From Methanosarcina sp. (GTDB lineage: Archaea > Halobacteriota > Methanosarcinia > Methanosarcinales > Methanosarcinaceae), in contig JADGNM010000125.1 of assembly GCA_017883485.1 (NCBI GenBank), positions 1 through 7,255 of the forward strand: a stretch of 7,255 nucleotides of DNA. Reading direction: 5' to 3'. The position numbers and the translations under genes were made by a program. Positions 4,728-7,255 of the stretch are shown here, in pieces. The stretch's first letter is position 1. Each line of letters starts with the position of its first letter. The notes under the pieces were generated by a model. That model did no database searches. It was not told the origin of the DNA and saw nothing but the letters and a program-made list of their open reading frames with translations.

Positions 4728-5959
4728 AAAAAACAATGGATTATGGGCATATGATCACAGAAGGAGAAATAAACGGATTTGTTGAACTCGCAAAAGGAGT
4801 TTACTGGGTAGGAGCAATTGACTGGAACGGCAGGGATTTTCATGGGTTTACCACCCCCGGAGGGACAACCTATAATTCCTACCTTGTAATTGGGGAAAAG
4901 ACTGCCCTTATCGATACAGTAAAGGCTCCCTTTGCAGGAGAGATGCTCAGACGAATTAGCCAGATAATCGACCCTTCGAAGCTCGACTATATTGTAGTGA
5001 ACCATATGGAGCCTGATCACTCCGGTTCCCTGGCAGAGCTTAAGAAGCAAACCGATGCGAAAATTATTATTACAAAAAGAGGTCTCGATATTCTTAATGG
5101 CTATTTCAGGGACGCAGGTAGTGAGAAATGGGATGTTGAAACTGTTAAGACCGGCGACCAGCTAGACCTTGGAAGTAAGACTCTTATCTTTCTGGAAGCT
5201 GCTATGCTTCATTGGCCTGACAGCATGGAGACTTTCCTGAAGGAAGATAGAATCCTTTTCTCAAATGACGGTTTCGGGCAGCACATAGCCACCTCAAAAA
5301 GGTATGATTTCGAAGTAGAGGATGTTATTCCGGATGCAGCTGAGTATTATGCAAATATCCTCATGCCTTTTCATATGCCTCTACTTCGCTTTTTCAAAGT
5401 TCTTGATGAGCAGGGAATAGAGCCTCTACAGATAGCCCCTTCCCATGGAATCATCTGGAAACAGGACCTTCCAAAAATCCTTGCAGCATACAGAACCTGG
5501 GCTAATGGGGAAGTAAAGGAAAAGGTGCTTATAATATACGATACGATGTGGGGCAGCACGGAAATAATGGCAAACGAGATTGCAGAAGCAGTTCGGGCGG
5601 CAGGGGTTGAAGTGAAACTTCTTAACCTGCGGAAAAATTCCAGGAGCCTTATTATGAAAGAGATACTTGACGCAGCCGCCTTTGCAGTGGGTTCGCCAAC
5701 TCTGAATAACGGGCTCTTTCCAACCGTTGGCGATTTCCTGATATATCTCAAAGGCCTGCGCCCGCAAAAGAAAAAAGCATTGGCATTCGGGTCCTACGGC
5801 TGGGGAGGTGGAGCAGTAAAACTCATAGAGCAGGAATTAAAAGATGCAGGAGTCGAGGTGCTCGAACCCGGACTGCAGGTAAAGTACAGGCCATTTGAAA
5901 AAGAACTGGAGAGATGTAGAGAACTTGGAAAGGAGCTCGCAACTGTTGCAAAAGAGTAG
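4724..5959 (+). CDS. fprA: Type A flavoprotein FprA, flavo-diiron O2 reductase (F420H2 oxidase)
   Basis: FprA reduces O2 to water with electrons from reduced coenzyme F420 in methanogens and protects the cytoplasm from oxygen. The 411 residues have the normal two domains. The N-terminal metallo-beta-lactamase-like domain carries the diiron ligands H94-x-E96-x-D98-H99 (HMEPDHSG), H163 (MLHWPDSM), D182 (SNDGFG) and H241 (APSHG). The flavodoxin domain has IIYDTMWGSTEIMA (270-283) for FMN phosphate, GSPTLNNG (323-330) and GSYGWGGG (356-363). There is no C-terminal rubredoxin, as expected for the methanogen type. TTG 4724 gives a four-base overlap (TTGA) with the upstream stop, typical of re-initiation. 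ATG 4736 or 4751 is also possible, since none has a clear binding site and family conservation begins only near residue 20. It is the last gene of the redox group. Confidence 0.93.
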   Translation: MKKTMDYGHMITEGEINGFVELAKGVYWVGAIDWNGRDFHGFTTPGGTTYNSYLVIGEKTALIDTVKAPFAGEMLRRISQIIDPSKLDYIVVNHMEPDHSGSLAELKKQTDAKIIITKRGLDILNGYFRDAGSEKWDVETVKTGDQLDLGSKTLIFLEAAMLHWPDSMETFLKEDRILFSNDGFGQHIATSKRYDFEVEDVIPDAAEYYANILMPFHMPLLRFFKVLDEQGIEPLQIAPSHGIIWKQDLPKILAAYRTWANGEVKEKVLIIYDTMWGSTEIMANEIAEAVRAAGVEVKLLNLRKNSRSLIMKEILDAAAFAVGSPTLNNGLFPTVGDFLIYLKGLRPQKKKALAFGSYGWGGGAVKLIEQELKDAGVEVLEPGLQVKYRPFEKELERCRELGKELATVAKE

Positions 5960-6087
5960 TGAAATTAGTTTGTTTTAAACTCTATATTTGAAACCACTTC
6001 CCTGAGACGCCACTAGAAAATACTTTCACTCCGCTAGGCTGAGATTAATAAGTACTGAAGTAGTTTTTGTGAATAGAGGTAAATGCA

Positions 6088-6228
6088 ATGGAAGAGGTAT
6101 TCAAAGGATTGGTTGAACGTGCTCAGTATTATGAGCAGTTTGAAAGCTTCAGAAACACAAATCTTTCTGGACAGTTTGGGAATGTACAGCTAATGAGTCT
6201 CAAAGTTAAGGCTTCAACATCAGTATAA
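6088..6228 (+). CDS. Possible small protein, 46 residues, unrecognised
   Basis: ATG 6088 is preceded by GAGGT (6076-6080) at seven bases and opens a 46-codon frame ending in TAA 6226-6228. The product starts MEEVFKGLVERAQYYEQFES, an amphipathic acidic helix, followed by a Ser/Asn-rich middle and a basic VKASTSV end. It has no cysteine, membrane segment or known motif. It lies 128 bases after fprA, with a T-rich stretch (6062-6066) in between, so it may be a separate unit. It could be a genuine small protein or the 5' scrap of a lost gene. Confidence 0.4.
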   Translation: MEEVFKGLVERAQYYEQFESFRNTNLSGQFGNVQLMSLKVKASTSV

Positions 6229-6479
6229 GGGATCAATATGAGTATGAGAGGTGTGTATTGTTAATTCCTGCATGAGAAATTAATTGATTGATATAATAAA
6301 ACTAATGAATGCTGCAAAATCTCCAAAATCGGAACGCTGAAAAGTGAGTTTAAGGAAAAGAGTTTAAGGAAAAGAGTTTAAGGAAAAGATTAGAATCACG
6401 AAAAGAAGGTGAAATCTAAAGGCGGAAGAGAAATTACCTTCTAAAGTGAGACAAATAAAAAAGTTGAAAGATGGAGATG
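6229..6479. other. Spacer without a recognised gene
   Basis: This stretch has frequent stops in all plus frames. Its last part holds a frame without a usual start: codons 6422-6523 read AEEKLPSKVRQIKKLKDGDE and onward to TAA 6524-6526. AGGTGA (6408-6413) stands in front of it and AAG (6419-6421) is where a start codon would be expected. This may be a decayed gene or chance. Confidence 0.35.
6346..6387 (+). repeat. Tandem 14-bp repeat, three perfect units
   Basis: GAGTTTAAGGAAAA is repeated three times without a mismatch (6346-6359, 6360-6373, 6374-6387). The unit is not a multiple of three and lies outside any gene. Perfect identity suggests recent slippage. Confidence 0.85.
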
Positions 6480-6520
6480 AAACTGGAGTGAAAAGTTTAA
6501 ATTGTTTCACTTCAGTTTTT
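6480..6520 (+). terminator. Strong plus-strand terminator hairpin with T run
   Basis: AAACTGGAGTGAAA (6480-6493) pairs along all 14 positions, one as G-T wobble, with TTTCACTTCAGTTT (6505-6518) across an 11-base loop. Five T residues (6516-6520) close it. The T run is on the plus strand, so it ends transcription coming from the fprA side and shields the convergent acetolactate decarboxylase gene, whose stop lies 15 bases beyond. On the minus strand the same hairpin lacks a T run. Confidence 0.75.
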
Positions 6521-6535
6521 ATCTAAAGCCCAAAC

Positions 6536-7195
6536 TCACTTTTCAACAGTTTCCATTTCGGCTTTTAAATCCTGTCCCAATTCTACTTTTGAAAAGTTGC
6601 CGCTCGTGGGAAGTTCCATAAAAAAAGCGCTTGTGGTATCAAGGGCAGCAGTTCCATTCTCAAGTTCAAGCTCAAGGACATGTCCTCCTGCACTCCTGTT
6701 CGCAGTTATAAAATGAAGATGGTATCCTGGAACATTAATTCCATTGACATAGTCTGGAGTCCTGAACCCTGCGAGTGTGCCGCTGATATTTTCAAATTCG
6801 AAAACAGTCTGATTAGAGACCGCATAAGCAAGTTTACGGTATGGTTTTCCCTGCTTCGGTGCACTTCGCGCCTTCAGGTATGTAAAGTTTCCATCAACCT
6901 TAATGGCATAAAATAAGTTTTCAGAAGGCAAGTTTCGATCCAGATACTGCTCAAGTTCTGTCAGGTTCATCGGCTTTTCAACCCGGAAATTTTCGTCAGC
7001 TTCAAAATGGGTAACCGTGGCAAATGGAGTGGTCATATTTCCGGAAACGGGATATGCAATCCCATCGGTTTTGATCTGATAATAATTCCCGTCAAGGGCC
7101 AGCATTTCTCCGTCGAGTCTATCAAAAGTTCCTATTCCGAAGTCTCCATGAGTTTTACATGAAGGCGGGAAGTCCCCTTCCTCGGAGGCTATCAA
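6536..7195 (-). CDS. budA: Alpha-acetolactate decarboxylase, 5' end uncertain
   Basis: The enzyme converts (S)-2-acetolactate to (R)-acetoin and CO2, drawing off the precursor of valine and leucine synthesis. The 219 residues, numbered from TTG 7195, show the family blocks HGDFGIGTFDRLDGEMLALDG (16-36), TPFATVTHF (56-64), FYAIKVDGNF (95-104), KARSAPKQGKPY (108-119) and NVPGYHLHFITANRSAGGHV (154-173). The zinc ligands H159, H161 and H172 and the active-site candidates E30 and R110 are present. The TTG has no ribosome binding site. The frame stays open upstream to TAA (minus strand, 7243-7241) without ATG or GTG, and the usual N-terminal strand region (consensus about QVSTIxALLxGxYDG) is not recognisable. 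The gene is therefore either N-terminally decayed or frameshifted near 7200, although the catalytic core looks intact. It is convergent to the redox genes and not part of their operon. Confidence 0.82.
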   Translation of the reverse strand: MIASEEGDFPPSCKTHGDFGIGTFDRLDGEMLALDGNYYQIKTDGIAYPVSGNMTTPFATVTHFEADENFRVEKPMNLTELEQYLDRNLPSENLFYAIKVDGNFTYLKARSAPKQGKPYRKLAYAVSNQTVFEFENISGTLAGFRTPDYVNGINVPGYHLHFITANRSAGGHVLELELENGTAALDTTSAFFMELPTSGNFSKVELGQDLKAEMETVEK

Positions 7196-7255
7196 GCCGA
7201 CAGGTGGGGGATGAAAGCCGTCAACCTCAACAAAGTAAGTTTAACAGAAAACTAT

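Noticed and set aside
5967..5981. AGTTT-GTTTT-AAACT hairpin after fprA as a terminator
   Set aside because: The stem is only five weak pairs without a following T run. It is too slight to call.
6680..6916. Plus-strand open frame of 78 codons
   Set aside because: It is the antisense shadow of the acetolactate decarboxylase gene, whose catalytic motifs are clear on the minus strand.

Overview
The window is best read as a piece of a methanogenic archaeal chromosome of the Methanosarcina type. The signs are strong GGAGGTGA-type ribosome binding sites combined with TATA-box promoters, frequent TTG starts, wide AT-rich spacers with decayed gene scraps, and a set of protein families typical of these organisms: DUF2180, archaeoflavoprotein AfpA, compact-motif iron-sulfur flavoprotein and FprA diiron flavoprotein. 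The assignment comes from protein recognition only, since no marker RNA gene is present.

Layout. 1-212 is a promoter region for an atypical P-II signal protein (213-563), followed by a candidate hairpin/oligo-T terminator. A spacer of almost 400 bp leads to a first redox group, all on the plus strand: a 42-residue desulforedoxin (953-1081), two tandem zinc-finger DUF2180 proteins (1177-1407 and 1419-1640, the second with its ribosome binding site over the stop codon of the first) and a CxxC protein of the carboxymuconolactone decarboxylase/AhpD superfamily with a TTG start (1738-2085). A 574-bp spacer holds a hairpin, a small frameshifted reading frame (2325-2430) and a TATA box with a palindrome in front of the second group. 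This group is an iron-sulfur flavoprotein (2660-3295), AfpA (TTG start, 3512-4138), a rubrerythrin-like diiron protein (4221-4727) and FprA, an F420H2 oxidase type flavo-diiron protein (4724-5959). The rubrerythrin gene has no ATG, GTG or TTG that would give an intact protein: ACG sits at the expected distance from a consensus ribosome binding site. After it come a possible 46-residue protein (6088-6228), a 14-bp tandem repeat, a strong plus-strand terminator (6480-6520) and, convergent on the minus strand, an alpha-acetolactate decarboxylase (6536-7195) whose 5' end looks incomplete.

How the parts fit (inference). From 953 to 5959 the genes form an oxygen and disulfide-stress electron-transfer module. 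Electrons from ferredoxin or F420H2 would pass through the FMN and Fe-S flavoproteins (AfpA, ISF) and desulforedoxin to terminal reductases: FprA for O2, the rubrerythrin-like protein for peroxide, and the CxxC protein for disulfides. The DUF2180 proteins are co-encoded partners of unknown function. The individual families are known. The less expected points are the ACG start, the P-II protein with changed T- and B-loops, the loss of the AhpD proton-relay residues in the CxxC protein, and the frameshifted small frame.
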